Shown here piece after piece: positions 41,619-50,129 of a stretch of DNA of 64,000 nt. The stretch comes from Georgenia satyanarayanai (GTDB lineage: Bacteria > Actinomycetota > Actinomycetes > Actinomycetales > Actinomycetaceae): positions 32,886 through 96,885 of the forward strand of contig NZ_VUKC01000014.1 in the NCBI RefSeq assembly GCF_009193135.1. Reading direction: 5' to 3'. A program made the position numbers and the translations under genes. The notes under the pieces were generated by a model. It ran no database searches. It was not told where the DNA came from and saw nothing but the letters and a program-made list of their open reading frames with translations. Numbering within the stretch: position 1 is the first letter of the stretch; each line of letters begins with the position of its first letter.

Positions 41619-42766
41619 GACGGGTGGACCTCGCTTTCCAGGGTGTCGAGCTCGCGGGTGAGTCCGGTGAGCTCGGCGTCGGACGTCGGGGGTGGGCCGT
41701 ACAGGAGGGTGCCGACCGCGGCCTCCTCGCGCCCGGTGGCGCGGGCGACGGCGGCGACGAGCACCTCGGCCCGCGCCGAGGGCGGCACGCCGAGGCGGGT
41801 GGCCATCCGGGTCGCGCAGCCGGCGCGCAGCCCGGCGGCGGCATGGGCGTGGTCGCGGGCGCGGCGGTAGAGCCGCCCGCGCCCGAGGGTCGTCTCGGCG
41901 GAGCGGACGACGACGGGCATCGGCTCGGTCACCACGCGCCCGAGCCGCCGCCCGCCCCAGAGGACGACGACGACGGCGAGCACGAGCAGCTGCACGCCCA
42001 GCGCCCGGACGGTGGGCGGGACGAGTGCGGCCGTGCTGCCGTCGTCGTCGCCCACGGTGTCGCCGATGGTCGGCAGGTACCAGACGAGCTCCTCGTTGGC
42101 GCCGAGCAGGCGCAGCACGAGCGCGGCGTTGCCGGCGTCGGCGAGGTGCTCGTTGCTCATGAGGGTGGTGTCGGCGAGCAGGGCGACGTCGCGGCCGTCC
42201 TGCTCCCAGGTGGCGAGCGCGCCCGCCCCGTCCGCCGTCGGGAAGCACAGCTCGACGTCCTCGCTCAGCGGCACGACGCCGCCGACGCTGCGGGACAGGG
42301 TCCCCGCAGCGGTCGCGTCCGGGTCCGCGCACGCGGCGGGGACGGGCTCGTCGCTGCCCGCGGGGGAGGGCTCGACCCTGTCGGTCAGCGGCTCGAGGTC
42401 GGGCAGGAAGGTGGGCTGGCCGAGGACGAGGTCGGCCCCGGTGTCGCGCACGGCGGCGAGCTGGTCGTCGTCGAGCCGTCCGGTGACCGTCACGAGCAGG
42501 GTGGTGCCGGGGCCGGCCACCCGGACGGCGTCGTCGGTCGTCGAGACGGTGCGGATCCGCACGCCCTGCTCGCGCAGGATCGTCGCGGCGGCCTGCGCCC
42601 CCGCCGGCTCCGGGTTGTCCGGCGCGAGCGGCACGGCGGACGTCGACCCGCGGCCGACGACGACCGCGACCACCGCGGCGACGGCGAAGAGCGCGGCGAC
42701 GACGACGAAGAGCACCGGGCGCCGTTCGCGGCGGGGCGTCTCCTGCGCGAGGACGTCCGCGCTCAT
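41615..42766 (-). CDS. DUF4350 domain membrane protein
   Basis: A 383-aa protein with a cytoplasmic N-terminus, one membrane helix at about 17-38 (VLFVVVAALFAVAAVVAVVV), an extracellular domain of about 200 residues, a second helix (LGVQLLVLAVVVVLWGG) and a soluble C-terminal helical domain. The extracellular part has the DUF4350 pattern: NPEPAGAQAAATILREQGV, TTLLVTVTGRLDDDQLAAV, and DVALLADTTLMSNEHLADAGNAALVLRLLG, a Rossmann-like fold related to GATase1-like domains. The two cysteines may pair. Function unknown; membership of the MoxR cluster implies a membrane complex with DUF58 and DUF4129. It overlaps both neighbours by 4 bp (ATGA upstream, GTGA downstream). Confidence 0.85.
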
Positions 42767-43425
42767 CGCACCGCCGCCCACGTCGCGCCGACGGCCACCG
42801 GGCTGACCGGCCGGCTGCGGGCGACGACGGCGCCGAGCTCCCGCAGGCGGGTGTCCTCCGCCTCCCCGGGCGCGGTGGAGCCGTAGCAGACGTCGTCGAA
42901 GAGGCGGCCGGCCCAGGTGAGCCCGTCCGCGCAGTCGGGCAGCTGCCGGGCGGCGGCGGTGCTCGCCTCGTGGGCGGTGAGCCCGGGGCGGTCGTCGAGG
43001 ACGGCCCGCTCGTCGAGGGAGCGGATGACGGCGCGGAAGCGCATGAGGACGGCCTGGGCCCAGTCGCGGCGGCGGGCCGCGGCGTCCGCGGCGGCCGTGA
43101 GGTCCTCGCTCGTGGCGTCGGCGTCGTCGAAGACGGCGTGGGAGGCGCCGGGACCGCCGCGGCGGCGGGCGCGGAGAGGGCCGGCGAGGTAGAGGGCGAC
43201 GGCGAGCAGGACGGCGGCCCCGACGACGACGACCACCGGCACGAGGTTGGGCGGGGCGCTCACGTCGAGCTCGAGGAGCCGCTGCAGCTGCTCGAGGACC
43301 CAAGCCCAGGCTCGCTCGAGGAGGTTCGGCTCGTCGGAGTACACGCCGCGCGAGAGCTCCTCCTCAGCCCAGCGGCGCGCCTCGTCCGCGTCCGGCTCGA
43401 CCGGCACACCCAGCCGCCCGCTCAT
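42763..43425 (-). CDS. DUF4129 domain membrane protein
   Basis: A 220-aa protein with a soluble N-terminal segment (DEARRWAEEELSRGVYSDEPNLLERAWAWVLEQL), a single membrane helix at about 62-84 (LVPVVVVVGAAVLLAVALYLAG), and the C-terminal DUF4129 domain: RRRDWAQAVLMRFRAVIRSLDERAVLDDRPGLTAHEAS, then LFDDVCYGS. DUF4129 proteins often accompany transglutaminase or MoxR genes and probably form part of the same membrane complex. The ATG overlaps the upstream gene's stop. It is translationally coupled on both sides. Confidence 0.85.
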   Translation of the reverse strand: MSGRLGVPVEPDADEARRWAEEELSRGVYSDEPNLLERAWAWVLEQLQRLLELDVSAPPNLVPVVVVVGAAVLLAVALYLAGPLRARRRGGPGASHAVFDDADATSEDLTAAADAAARRRDWAQAVLMRFRAVIRSLDERAVLDDRPGLTAHEASTAAARQLPDCADGLTWAGRLFDDVCYGSTAPGEAEDTRLRELGAVVARSRPVSPVAVGATWAAVR

Positions 43426-44567
43426 CCGCCCTGCGCCGCGCGGGCGAGCTCGACGTCCAGGCCCTCCTTGCGCATCCGCACGTCGATGTAGAGGAGGGCG
43501 AGCACGGCGGCCATGACGGGGATGGAGACCGCCGAGCCGACGAGCGACCCGATCGAGGACAGGATGAGCGGCACCAGGACGTCGCCCTGGACGGCGAAGA
43601 CGCTCCCGAACATCGAGAACGGCACCGACAGGATGCTCACGAGGACGGTCACGAGGACGACGGTGAGGAGCATGATCCCGAAGAGCCGCCAGAAGCTGCC
43701 CCGGGTGAGCCGCCAGGACCGGGCGATCGAGGCGAAGACGCCGGTGCCCTCGAGCATGATCACGCAGGTGGCGAGCATCAGCCGGACCGCGAAGAACGCG
43801 ACGACGCCCGCGAGGAGCAGGAACAGGAGGGGCACGAGGAGGACGAGCGCGAGCACGCCGTCGTCCGAAACCTCGGCGAGCGCGACGGCGAGGAGGATGA
43901 CGAGCGCGCCCGCCCCGACGACGGCCACCACACCGGCGACACCGAGGAGGAGGGACAGGGCGACGAGCCGCCACAGGCGCCCGCGCGCCCGCTGCCACAC
44001 CTGCCCGAGGCTGATCTTCCGGCCCAGGACGGACTCGCTGACCGAGAGGATCGCCAGGCCCTCGAGGACGAGGGTGGCGAGGCTGACGGCGGCCGAGCTG
44101 AGGAGCACCCCGGCCATGGCGCCGACGCTGAAAAAGGCCTCGAGCTCGACGACGCCCGCCTGGGCGGCCCGCTCGATCCGGCCGACCGCCGCCGCCGTGA
44201 AGCCGAGCTGGATGACGGCCCCGATCCCGACGACGATGATCGCCAGGCCGAACATCACCAGCGGGTTGCTGCGGATGGCGCGGAAGGCGCCGTCGTAGAT
44301 CTCCCCGAGGGTGAGCGGGCGCAGCGGGATGATGCCCGGCTGTGCCGCCGGCGGCACGAAGCCCGGGCCGTAGTAGCCGCCCTGCCCGGGCGGCTGGCCG
44401 TACTGGCCGTACTGGCCCGGCGGCGGCAGGGGCTGGCCCTGCTGGCCCTGGGGTGGCGGGGCCTGCTGGCCGTACTGGCCGTACTGGCCGTACTGGCCGT
44501 ACTGCTCGCCCGAGGGCGCGCCCGGCGGGTGGGACGCCGGCTGTGGCTGGCCTGGTTCCTGGCTCAT
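43422..44567 (-). CDS. Multi-pass membrane protein with Gln/Pro/Tyr-rich N-terminus (GPDP membrane-domain-like)
   Basis: A 381-aa protein. The first 75 residues are low complexity, with five tandem QYG units and further GQP repeats, probably disordered and cytoplasmic. Then follows PLRPLTLGEIYDGAFRAIRSNPLVMFGLA, the opening of the glycerophosphoryl-diester-phosphodiesterase-type membrane domain family, and six hydrophobic segments, with RLMLATCVIMLEGTGVFASIARSWRLTRGSFWRLFG near residues 280-315 as the family hallmark. Function unknown; no catalytic phosphodiesterase domain is present. The ATG at 44567 has GGAGGG four bases upstream. It is the first gene of the MoxR-cluster operon and is divergent from mtrA. 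Confidence 0.8.
   Translation of the reverse strand: MSQEPGQPQPASHPPGAPSGEQYGQYGQYGQYGQQAPPPQGQQGQPLPPPGQYGQYGQPPGQGGYYGPGFVPPAAQPGIIPLRPLTLGEIYDGAFRAIRSNPLVMFGLAIIVVGIGAVIQLGFTAAAVGRIERAAQAGVVELEAFFSVGAMAGVLLSSAAVSLATLVLEGLAILSVSESVLGRKISLGQVWQRARGRLWRLVALSLLLGVAGVVAVVGAGALVILLAVALAEVSDDGVLALVLLVPLLFLLLAGVVAFFAVRLMLATCVIMLEGTGVFASIARSWRLTRGSFWRLFGIMLLTVVLVTVLVSILSVPFSMFGSVFAVQGDVLVPLILSSIGSLVGSAVSIPVMAAVLALLYIDVRMRKEGLDVELARAAQGG
44468..44506. repeat. 9-bp coding tandem repeat in the membrane-protein gene
   Basis: GCCGTACTG is repeated four times here, encoding the QYG units on the minus strand, and similar units recur at 44398-44415. Slippage could change the number of repeats without a frameshift. 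Confidence 0.6.
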
Positions 44568-44686
44568 CGATCCCTCCGCACTCTCAGCGGTCATCGTGCC
44601 ACGGACGGGCGGCGCGCCGGAGCGGTGGTGCACGACATGGCCCGAGGCTCACCGGATTCGCCGCCCCGGGTGCGACGATAGTGGGC

Positions 44687-45370
44687 ATGAACGCTCGAAT
44701 TCTCGTGGTCGACGACGACACCGCGCTCGCGGAGATGATCGGCATCGTGCTGCAGGGCGAGGGCTACGACACCGTGACGTGCCCCGACGGCTCGCAGGCG
44801 CTGGAGATGTTCCGCGCCGAGGAGCCCGACCTCGTCCTCCTCGACCTCATGCTCCCCGGCATCGACGGTATCGAGGTGTGCCGGCTCATCCGCGCGGAGT
44901 CGGGCGTCCCGGTCGTCATGCTCACGGCCAAGTCCGACACCATCGACGTCGTCGCGGGCCTCGAGGCCGGGGCGGACGACTACATCCCCAAGCCCTTCAA
45001 GCCCAAGGAGCTCGTCGCGCGGGTCAAGACGCGCCTGCGCAGCACGACCGGCCCGCAGACCGAGCGGCTGACGATCGGGGACCTCGCCATCGACGTCGCC
45101 GGCCACCAGGTCACCCGCAACGGTGAGTCCATCGCGCTCACCCCGCTCGAGTTCGACCTGCTCCTCGCGCTGGCCCGCAAGCCCTGGCAGGTCTTCAGCC
45201 GCGAGGTGCTCCTCGAGCAGGTCTGGGGCTACCGGCACGCCGCGGACACCCGGCTCGTCAACGTCCACGTCCAGCGGCTGCGCGCCAAGATCGAGAAGGA
45301 CCCGGAGAACCCGGAGGTCGTCGTCACCGTCCGTGGTGTCGGGTACCGGGCGGGCAGCTCGCAGCGGTGA
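44687..45370 (+). CDS. mtrA: Response regulator MtrA
   Basis: A 227-aa OmpR/PhoB-type response regulator. The receiver has the acidic pair DD at residues 9-10, the phospho-acceptor D53 in LVLLDLMLPGIDG, and the Lys in IPKPFKPKEL. The winged-helix output domain has ALTPLEFDLLLALARKPWQVFSREVLLEQVWGYRH and the final RVGVGYRAG-type turn (RGVGYRAG). MtrA is an essential or central actinobacterial regulator of cell-wall hydrolases, replication timing and osmoprotectant uptake. It is followed by mtrB (GTGA overlap) and lpqB, the standard order. A GATAGT element a few bases before the ATG suggests a short-leader or leaderless message. Confidence 0.95.
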   Translation: MNARILVVDDDTALAEMIGIVLQGEGYDTVTCPDGSQALEMFRAEEPDLVLLDLMLPGIDGIEVCRLIRAESGVPVVMLTAKSDTIDVVAGLEAGADDYIPKPFKPKELVARVKTRLRSTTGPQTERLTIGDLAIDVAGHQVTRNGESIALTPLEFDLLLALARKPWQVFSREVLLEQVWGYRHAADTRLVNVHVQRLRAKIEKDPENPEVVVTVRGVGYRAGSSQR

Positions 45371-47019
45371 GCCTCCAGCCGCAGGGGGAGCCCGGCACCC
45401 GCGGGTGGGCCGGTCGCGTCGTCGACCGCTGGCGCTCCTCCCTGCGGCTGCGGGTCTCGACGACGACGGTGCTCGTCGGCGTCGCGGCCCTCGTCCTCCT
45501 CGGTGCGGTCGTCACCGTGACGATCCGCGACGGCCTCTTCGAGGCGCGCCGCGACGAGATCCTCGCCGACGCGACCGCGCGCACCCGTTCGGCGCAGCAG
45601 AGCTTCGACGCGGCGATCGCCAACACCGGGCCGCAGGTCCAGGAGCTGGCCTACAACCTCGTGGCGGGCAGCCGGGCGGGGGGCAGCGGCGTCGTCGGCA
45701 GCATGCTTTTGCGCAGCCCCGACGAGTCCGCCCAGGTGCTCATCAACGAGGCGGTCCTGCCCGAGCGGCTCCTCGACGGCGCGGTCCTCACCGAGGAGAT
45801 GCGCACGGCGGTCGCCGGCGGCGGGCAGCACTGGCAGTCCATCTCCCTGCCGCTGGGCACGGGCGGAGGGCCGGGCATCATCGTCGGCTCGGAGGTCACC
45901 CTGCCGGTCGTCGGCACCCACGAGCTCTACACCGTCTACACCCTCGGCCCGGAGGAGGACACCCTCACGCTCGTCATCCAGGTGCTCGGCGCCGGGGCGG
46001 TCGTCCTCCTCATCTTCCTCGGCGCGATGACGTGGTTCATCGCCCAGCGGGTCCTCGGTCCGGTGCGGCAGGCCGCGCGGACCGCCGAGCGCCTCGCCGA
46101 CGGCCTCCTGGACGAGCGGCTCGACGTCCGCGGCCACGACGAGCTCGCCACCCTGGGCCGCACCTTCAACGAGATGGCCGAGAGCCTGCAGGACCAGATC
46201 GAGCGGATGGCCGAGCTGTCGCGCCTCCAGCAGCGCTTCGTCTCCGACGTCTCCCACGAGCTGCGCACCCCGTTGACGACGATCCGGATGGCCAGCGAGG
46301 TCCTCCACGCCAGCCGCGAGGACTTCGACCCGGCCGCGCGCCGCTCCGCCGAGCTGCTCCAGACCCAGCTCGACCGCTTCGAGCAGATGCTCGCCGACCT
46401 CCTCGAGATCAGCCGCTTCGACGCGGGTGCCGCCCTCCTCGACGTCGAGGAGCGCGACCTGCAGGACGTCGTCGCCCACGCCGTCGAGCTCGCCGCCCCG
46501 CTCGCCGAGCGCACCGGGTCGTCGATCACCGTCACCGGCCCGGGGCGCCCGTGCACCGCCGACATCGACCCCCGGCGCGTGGACCGCATCGTGCGCAACC
46601 TTCTCGTCAACGCGATCGAGCACGGGGAGGGCCGGCCGATCGAGATCGCGGTGGGGGTCAACGAGGTGGCGGTGGCCGTCGTCGTCCGGGACCACGGCAC
46701 CGGGATGACCCCCGAGGCCGCCAGCCGGGTCTTCGACCGCTTCTGGCGCGCCGACCCCGCCCGGGCCCGGACCACCGGCGGCACGGGTCTGGGCCTGTCG
46801 ATCTCGATGGAGGACGCGCGGCTGCACGGCGGCACCCTCGAGGCGTGGGGGCGGCCCGAGGAGGGCGCCGCCTTCCGTCTCACCCTGCCGCGGCGGGCGG
46901 GCCTCGTCATCTCCTCCGCCCCGCTCCCGCTCCACCCCGGCGAGGTCGCCACCGAGCCCGTCGCCGACGACGCCGGACCCACGTCCGTGCCCGACCTCGA
47001 GAACTTGGGGGGCCGATGA
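45367..47019 (+). CDS. mtrB: Sensor histidine kinase MtrB
   Basis: A 550-aa membrane kinase that phosphorylates MtrA. Two membrane helices (VSTTTVLVGVAALVLLGAVV near residue 40 and VIQVLGAGAVVLLIFLGAMTWF near 205) bound an extracellular sensor of about 150 residues. A HAMP domain (RQAARTAERLADGLLDERL) follows. The phospho-acceptor is H297 in SHELRTPL. The N-box is RNLLVNAIEHGEG, and the ATP lid has DHGTGM and GTGLGLSI. The extracellular part is of normal length. The C-terminal 50 residues are disordered. It is coupled to mtrA by GTGA and to lpqB by ATGA. Confidence 0.95.
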   Translation: MSLQPQGEPGTRGWAGRVVDRWRSSLRLRVSTTTVLVGVAALVLLGAVVTVTIRDGLFEARRDEILADATARTRSAQQSFDAAIANTGPQVQELAYNLVAGSRAGGSGVVGSMLLRSPDESAQVLINEAVLPERLLDGAVLTEEMRTAVAGGGQHWQSISLPLGTGGGPGIIVGSEVTLPVVGTHELYTVYTLGPEEDTLTLVIQVLGAGAVVLLIFLGAMTWFIAQRVLGPVRQAARTAERLADGLLDERLDVRGHDELATLGRTFNEMAESLQDQIERMAELSRLQQRFVSDVSHELRTPLTTIRMASEVLHASREDFDPAARRSAELLQTQLDRFEQMLADLLEISRFDAGAALLDVEERDLQDVVAHAVELAAPLAERTGSSITVTGPGRPCTADIDPRRVDRIVRNLLVNAIEHGEGRPIEIAVGVNEVAVAVVVRDHGTGMTPEAASRVFDRFWRADPARARTTGGTGLGLSISMEDARLHGGTLEAWGRPEEGAAFRLTLPRRAGLVISSAPLPLHPGEVATEPVADDAGPTSVPDLENLGGR

Positions 47020-48716
47020 GCACCGTGCCGACCCGTCGCCGGGTGGTGGCGCGTCTCGCGGCCGCCGTCACCGCCGCCGTCCTCGCCGCCGCCGGCTGCG
47101 TGAGCCTGCCCGACTCCGGCCCGGTGACGGCCGCCGACCCCGTCCCCCAGGCGGGCAGCTCGGTGGCCCTCCTCGCCTACGGGCCCACGCCGGACGCGAC
47201 CGCCAACCAGATCGTCCAGGGGTTCCTCCGGGCCGTCGCCGCCGGTGGGGGCGACGAGTTCGCCGTCGCCCGCGAGTACCTCGCCGGCCCGGCCGCCGAG
47301 ACGTGGAACCCGCGCGCGCAGGTCCGGGTCTACACCGCCCGGGACGTCACCTACTCCCAGGCCGAGGACGGCGCCGTCCGGGCCAGTGCCGTGGCGGCCG
47401 CGAGCGTCGACTCCCAGGGCCGCTACACCGAGGCCGCGCCCGACTCCGTCATCGAGCTCGACTTCACCCTCGCCCGCACCGCGAGCGGGCAGTGGCGCAT
47501 CGTCGACCTCGACGACGGCATCCTCGTCTCCCCGGTCGTCTTCGAGGCCCAGTACGACCAGTACCAGCTCTACTTCCTCAGCCCCGACGGTGAGGCGCTC
47601 GTCCCCGAGGTGCGGTGGTACCCCGACCGCAGCGCCAGCACCCTCATCGTGCGCCACCTGCTGGAGGGCCCCTCGCCGTGGCTGGCCGGCGGCGTCACCA
47701 CCGCCGTGCCCAGCGGCACCCGGCTGGCCGAGGACACCGTCACGGTGACCGACGGCGTCGCGGTCGTCGACCTCACCTCCGAGCCCCTGGCCGCCGAGCC
47801 CGCCCAGCGTGCGCTCATGGTCGCCCAGCTCCAGGAGTCGCTGCGCAGCGTCCCCGCGATCCAGTCCGTCGACGTGCGGGTGGGCTCCAGCCGTCTGCCC
47901 CTCGAGGGGGAGAGCCCCCAGCTGCTGCGCAACCCCTACGTCACGGGCAACCCCGTGGTCGTCGCGGACGGTCAGGTGCAGCGCTTCACCGGCTCCGAGC
48001 TCGTCCCGCTCCCCGCGTCCAGCATCGTCGACGACCCGCGCACACCCGCGCTCCCGTACGACGACACCTCCGGCCGGCCGGTGGTCCTCGACGGCACCGA
48101 CCGCCTCGTCAGCCTCCCCACCGAGGACGACGGCGGCGCGCTGCTGCTGACGGGCCGGGACCTCGTGCCCCCGTCCGTCGACCGGCACGGCTGGGCCTGG
48201 ACCTCCCCACGCGCCGGTGACGGCAGGCTCCGCGCGGTCCAGCCGAACGGTGTCGTCGCCGAGGTCGACGCGAACTGGCTCGACGGCACCCAGGTGCTCG
48301 CGGTCCGCATCTCCCGGGACGGGACCCGCGCCGTCGTCGTCCGGCGCAACGACGACGTCGCCCATGTCGAGGTCGCCGCCGTCCTGCGGGACGCCGACGC
48401 CCGGCCGCTCGCCCTGGGTGACCCGGTGCGCGTGGGGGAGTCGCTCACCGACGCGCTCACGGCCACCTGGGTGGACGAGCGGACGGTCGGGGTGCTCGGC
48501 ACGAGCGGCGCGGAGCCGGCGGTGGCCGTCCACCTCGTGACGATCGGCGGGCCGAGCGCCGACCTGCCGCCCGTCGCGGACGCCACCCGGCTGACCGCCG
48601 CGACCGGTGACCGCACGATCGTCGTCGGCACCGAGGCCGGCGAGCTGTACGAGCGCAACGGCCTGGGCTGGACCCTCGCCGCCAGCGACGTCCGCGACCC
48701 CGCCTACCCCGGCTGA
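47016..48716 (+). CDS. lpqB: Lipoprotein LpqB
   Basis: A 566-aa lipoprotein that interacts with the MtrB sensor domain in mycobacteria. The signal peptide ends in the lipobox AAGC (Cys near residue 29). The N-terminal GerMN domain contains VRWYPDRSASTLIVRHLLEGPSPWLAGGV and the following VDVRVG region. The C-terminal half is a beta-propeller-like domain with repeated strand motifs (LRAVQPNGVVAEVDANWLDG, LAVRISRDGTRAVVVRR). The ATG overlaps the mtrB stop (ATGA). An 18-bp tandem-repeat array starts 28 bp after its stop in place of an ordinary terminator. Confidence 0.94.
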   Translation: MSTVPTRRRVVARLAAAVTAAVLAAAGCVSLPDSGPVTAADPVPQAGSSVALLAYGPTPDATANQIVQGFLRAVAAGGGDEFAVAREYLAGPAAETWNPRAQVRVYTARDVTYSQAEDGAVRASAVAAASVDSQGRYTEAAPDSVIELDFTLARTASGQWRIVDLDDGILVSPVVFEAQYDQYQLYFLSPDGEALVPEVRWYPDRSASTLIVRHLLEGPSPWLAGGVTTAVPSGTRLAEDTVTVTDGVAVVDLTSEPLAAEPAQRALMVAQLQESLRSVPAIQSVDVRVGSSRLPLEGESPQLLRNPYVTGNPVVVADGQVQRFTGSELVPLPASSIVDDPRTPALPYDDTSGRPVVLDGTDRLVSLPTEDDGGALLLTGRDLVPPSVDRHGWAWTSPRAGDGRLRAVQPNGVVAEVDANWLDGTQVLAVRISRDGTRAVVVRRNDDVAHVEVAAVLRDADARPLALGDPVRVGESLTDALTATWVDERTVGVLGTSGAEPAVAVHLVTIGGPSADLPPVADATRLTAATGDRTIVVGTEAGELYERNGLGWTLAASDVRDPAYPG

Positions 48717-48744
48717 CCGCCGCCCACCACACCCGCCCCCTGTC

Positions 48745-48906
48745 GCCGAGAGCCGACTTGTCGCCGACAGCCGACTTCTGGCCGAGAGCCGACTTGTCGC
48801 CGAGAGCCGACTTGTCGCCGACAGCTGACTTGTCGCCGAGAGCTGACTTGTCGCCGAGAGCCGACTTCTCGCCGAGAGCTGACTTGTCGCCGAGAGCTGA
48901 CTTACC
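48745..48906. repeat. Array A: nine 18-bp tandem repeats upstream of comF
   Basis: Nine contiguous units of consensus GCCGAGAGCCGACTTGTC run without spacer. Variation is confined to a few positions (GAG/CAG, CCG/CTG, TGT/TCT/TCTG); the last unit ends CTTACC. Because 18 is a multiple of three, several frames stay open and read as hexapeptide repeats, but no start or ribosome-binding site precedes them. Its reverse complement is nearly the unit of array B (15 of 18 positions). Confidence 0.9.
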
Positions 48907-48998
48907 GACGCTGCTCCCCAGCCGACGCTGGGGCACGTTCGGCCACGCCGGACCTCGTGTCGTCGGCCATGGCACCGGGCCGACGTCACGCTGGGCGC

Positions 48999-49772
48999 AT
49001 GTCGCCCGCCACCACCGGCTCCGCCCGCGCGGCGCGGACGCTCGCGGAAGCGTTGGCACTCGTGCTGCCCGCAGACTGCGCCGGCTGCGGCGCCTGGGAC
49101 GTCGCAGTGTGTCCGGCCTGCCGCGAGCTGGTCTCCCTCACCCCCGTGCGCAGTGACGGGGACGCCCCGATGCTCAGCCTCCCAGGTGACGCTGGCCCGT
49201 TGCTGCCGGTGTGGTCGCTGGCCGACTACGTCGGGCCCGTTCGGGGGCTGGTCGTCGCGTGGAAGCGCACCGGCCGGGCGGACGTGGCCCGCGCGCTCCT
49301 CGAGCGTGCCGATCGCGGCGCGAGGGTGTGGGCGCACGACCCGGAGCTCGCGCTGACGGGTAGCGGCGACGTCGTCGTCGTGCCAGCTCCGTCGGGGCTG
49401 CGACGCCGGCTGCGCGGTGCGCTCGTCACCGCCGACCTCGCCGACGCCGTCGCTGCCGGGATCGCCGCCTCCGGTGCCGTCGAGCCCGGGCGCACGGTGC
49501 GCTCGGCCGACCTCCTGCGCCGGTCCGGCGGCCGACGTCACCAGTCCGGTCTGGGCGTCCGCGCCCGAGCGCGCAACCGGGTCGGCGGGGTACGGGTGCT
49601 GGCAGCGCCGGGCCCAGGCGCCGTCGTCGTCCTCGTCGACGATGTGCTCACGACGGGGTCGACGCTTGCTGCCTGCGCGCGGGCACTCGTCACCTCGGGG
49701 ACCCGGGTGGCCGGAGCGCTCGTCGTGGCGGCCACCCCACCGCCCGGCCGGACGCCGGTTGCTCGCGCCTGA
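48999..49772 (+). CDS. comF: ComF family phosphoribosyltransferase-like protein
   Basis: A 257-aa protein with the ComF layout. An N-terminal four-Cys zinc ribbon (CAGCGAWDVAVCPAC, C-x2-C-x7-C-x2-C) is followed by a type I phosphoribosyltransferase domain with the PRPP loop VVVLVDDVLTTGSTL. ComF proteins of competent bacteria bind ssDNA and act as a helicase partner in DNA uptake; in actinobacteria the gene is conserved next to lpqB and hpf even where competence is not known. The ATG at 48999 gives the usual N-terminus; GTG 48957 is an alternative, and neither has a good ribosome-binding site. The gene sits exactly between two inverted tandem-repeat arrays. Confidence 0.88.
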   Translation: MSPATTGSARAARTLAEALALVLPADCAGCGAWDVAVCPACRELVSLTPVRSDGDAPMLSLPGDAGPLLPVWSLADYVGPVRGLVVAWKRTGRADVARALLERADRGARVWAHDPELALTGSGDVVVVPAPSGLRRRLRGALVTADLADAVAAGIAASGAVEPGRTVRSADLLRRSGGRRHQSGLGVRARARNRVGGVRVLAAPGPGAVVVLVDDVLTTGSTLAACARALVTSGTRVAGALVVAATPPPGRTPVARA

Positions 49773-49780
49773 GCACCGGC

Positions 49781-49924
49781 GGTAAGTCGGCTGTCGCCGA
49801 GAAGTCGGCTGTCGGCGGTAAGTCGGCTGTCGGCGGTAAGTCGGCTGTCGCCGGTAAGTCGGCTGTCGGCGGTAAGTCGGCTGTCGGCGTTAAGGCGGCT
49901 GTCGGCGGTAAGTCGGCTGTCGGC
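49781..49924. repeat. Array B: eight 18-bp tandem repeats downstream of comF
   Basis: Eight contiguous units of consensus GGTAAGTCGGCTGTCGGC start eight bases after the comF stop codon. Units 2 and 7 diverge most (GAGAAG, GTTAAGG). Each unit holds an internal direct repeat GTCGGC-T-GTCGGC. Oriented opposite to array A, so plus-strand RNA or ssDNA of the two arrays could pair across comF. Confidence 0.9.
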
Positions 49925-49974
49925 GGGATGGCGGGGTGGGACCGGCATCCCAGGTCAGCGGAGCGAACCTCGAC

Positions 49975-49980
49975 TAACGT
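49975..49980 (+). promoter_or_regulatory. Candidate -10 element of the hpf leader
   Basis: TAACGT lies six bases before ATG 49987, the start of a 38-aa open frame, and about 150 bp before hpf. It has the same TANNNT-6-start spacing as the other leaderless genes in the window. Confidence 0.45.
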
Positions 49981-49986
49981 TCATGT

Positions 49987-50103
49987 ATGGACGCCCTCTC
50001 GCCCCGCCGGTCCCGGCCGGAGGTCCGCGAGCTCCCAGGAGAGGAGGTGCCAGACAGCTTCCTCACCCGCCACAGCAGGCGGGACGCACCAGGAACCGAC
50101 TAG
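49987..50103 (+). CDS. Candidate leaderless 38-aa small ORF upstream of hpf
   Basis: The frame encodes MDALSPRRSRPEVRELPGEE and 18 more residues, ending DAPGTD. It is highly charged and has no hydrophobic segment or known motif. Support: a TAACGT -10 element exactly six bases before its ATG, mostly G or C at third codon positions, and termination 26 bases before the hpf start. Against: the size and lack of any recognised family. If translated it could be a leader peptide that controls hpf. Two short hairpins (CCCGCC-N6-GGCGGG at 50066-50083 and GGAACC-N5-GGTTCC at 50092-50108) overlap its 3' half. An alternative is that hpf simply has a long untranslated leader. Confidence 0.35.
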   Translation: MDALSPRRSRPEVRELPGEEVPDSFLTRHSRRDAPGTD

Positions 50104-50108
50104 GTTCC
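50066..50108 (+). promoter_or_regulatory. Two hairpins in the hpf 5' leader
   Basis: CCCGCC-ACAGCA-GGCGGG (50066-50083) and GGAACC-GACTA-GGTTCC (50092-50108) end 12 bases before the GGAGG ribosome-binding site of hpf. They could modulate translation of hpf in response to passage of ribosomes over the upstream small ORF. Confidence 0.35.
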
Positions 50109-50129
50109 ACTCTCTCTACGGAGGTCACC

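Noticed and set aside
48745..49924. Arrays A and B as a CRISPR array
   Set aside because: The 18-bp units abut with no unique spacers, show position-specific variation in every unit, and have no cas genes nearby.
48607..49948. Repeat arrays as coding for hexapeptide-repeat proteins
   Set aside because: Open frames in several phases result only from the 18-bp period; there is no start codon with a ribosome-binding site or leaderless -10 element, and the frames read through the comF region as shadows.
49983..50129. Upstream in-frame ATG extension of hpf
   Set aside because: The extra 49 residues lack S30AE similarity, and GGAGG directly precedes ATG 50130, the family start.
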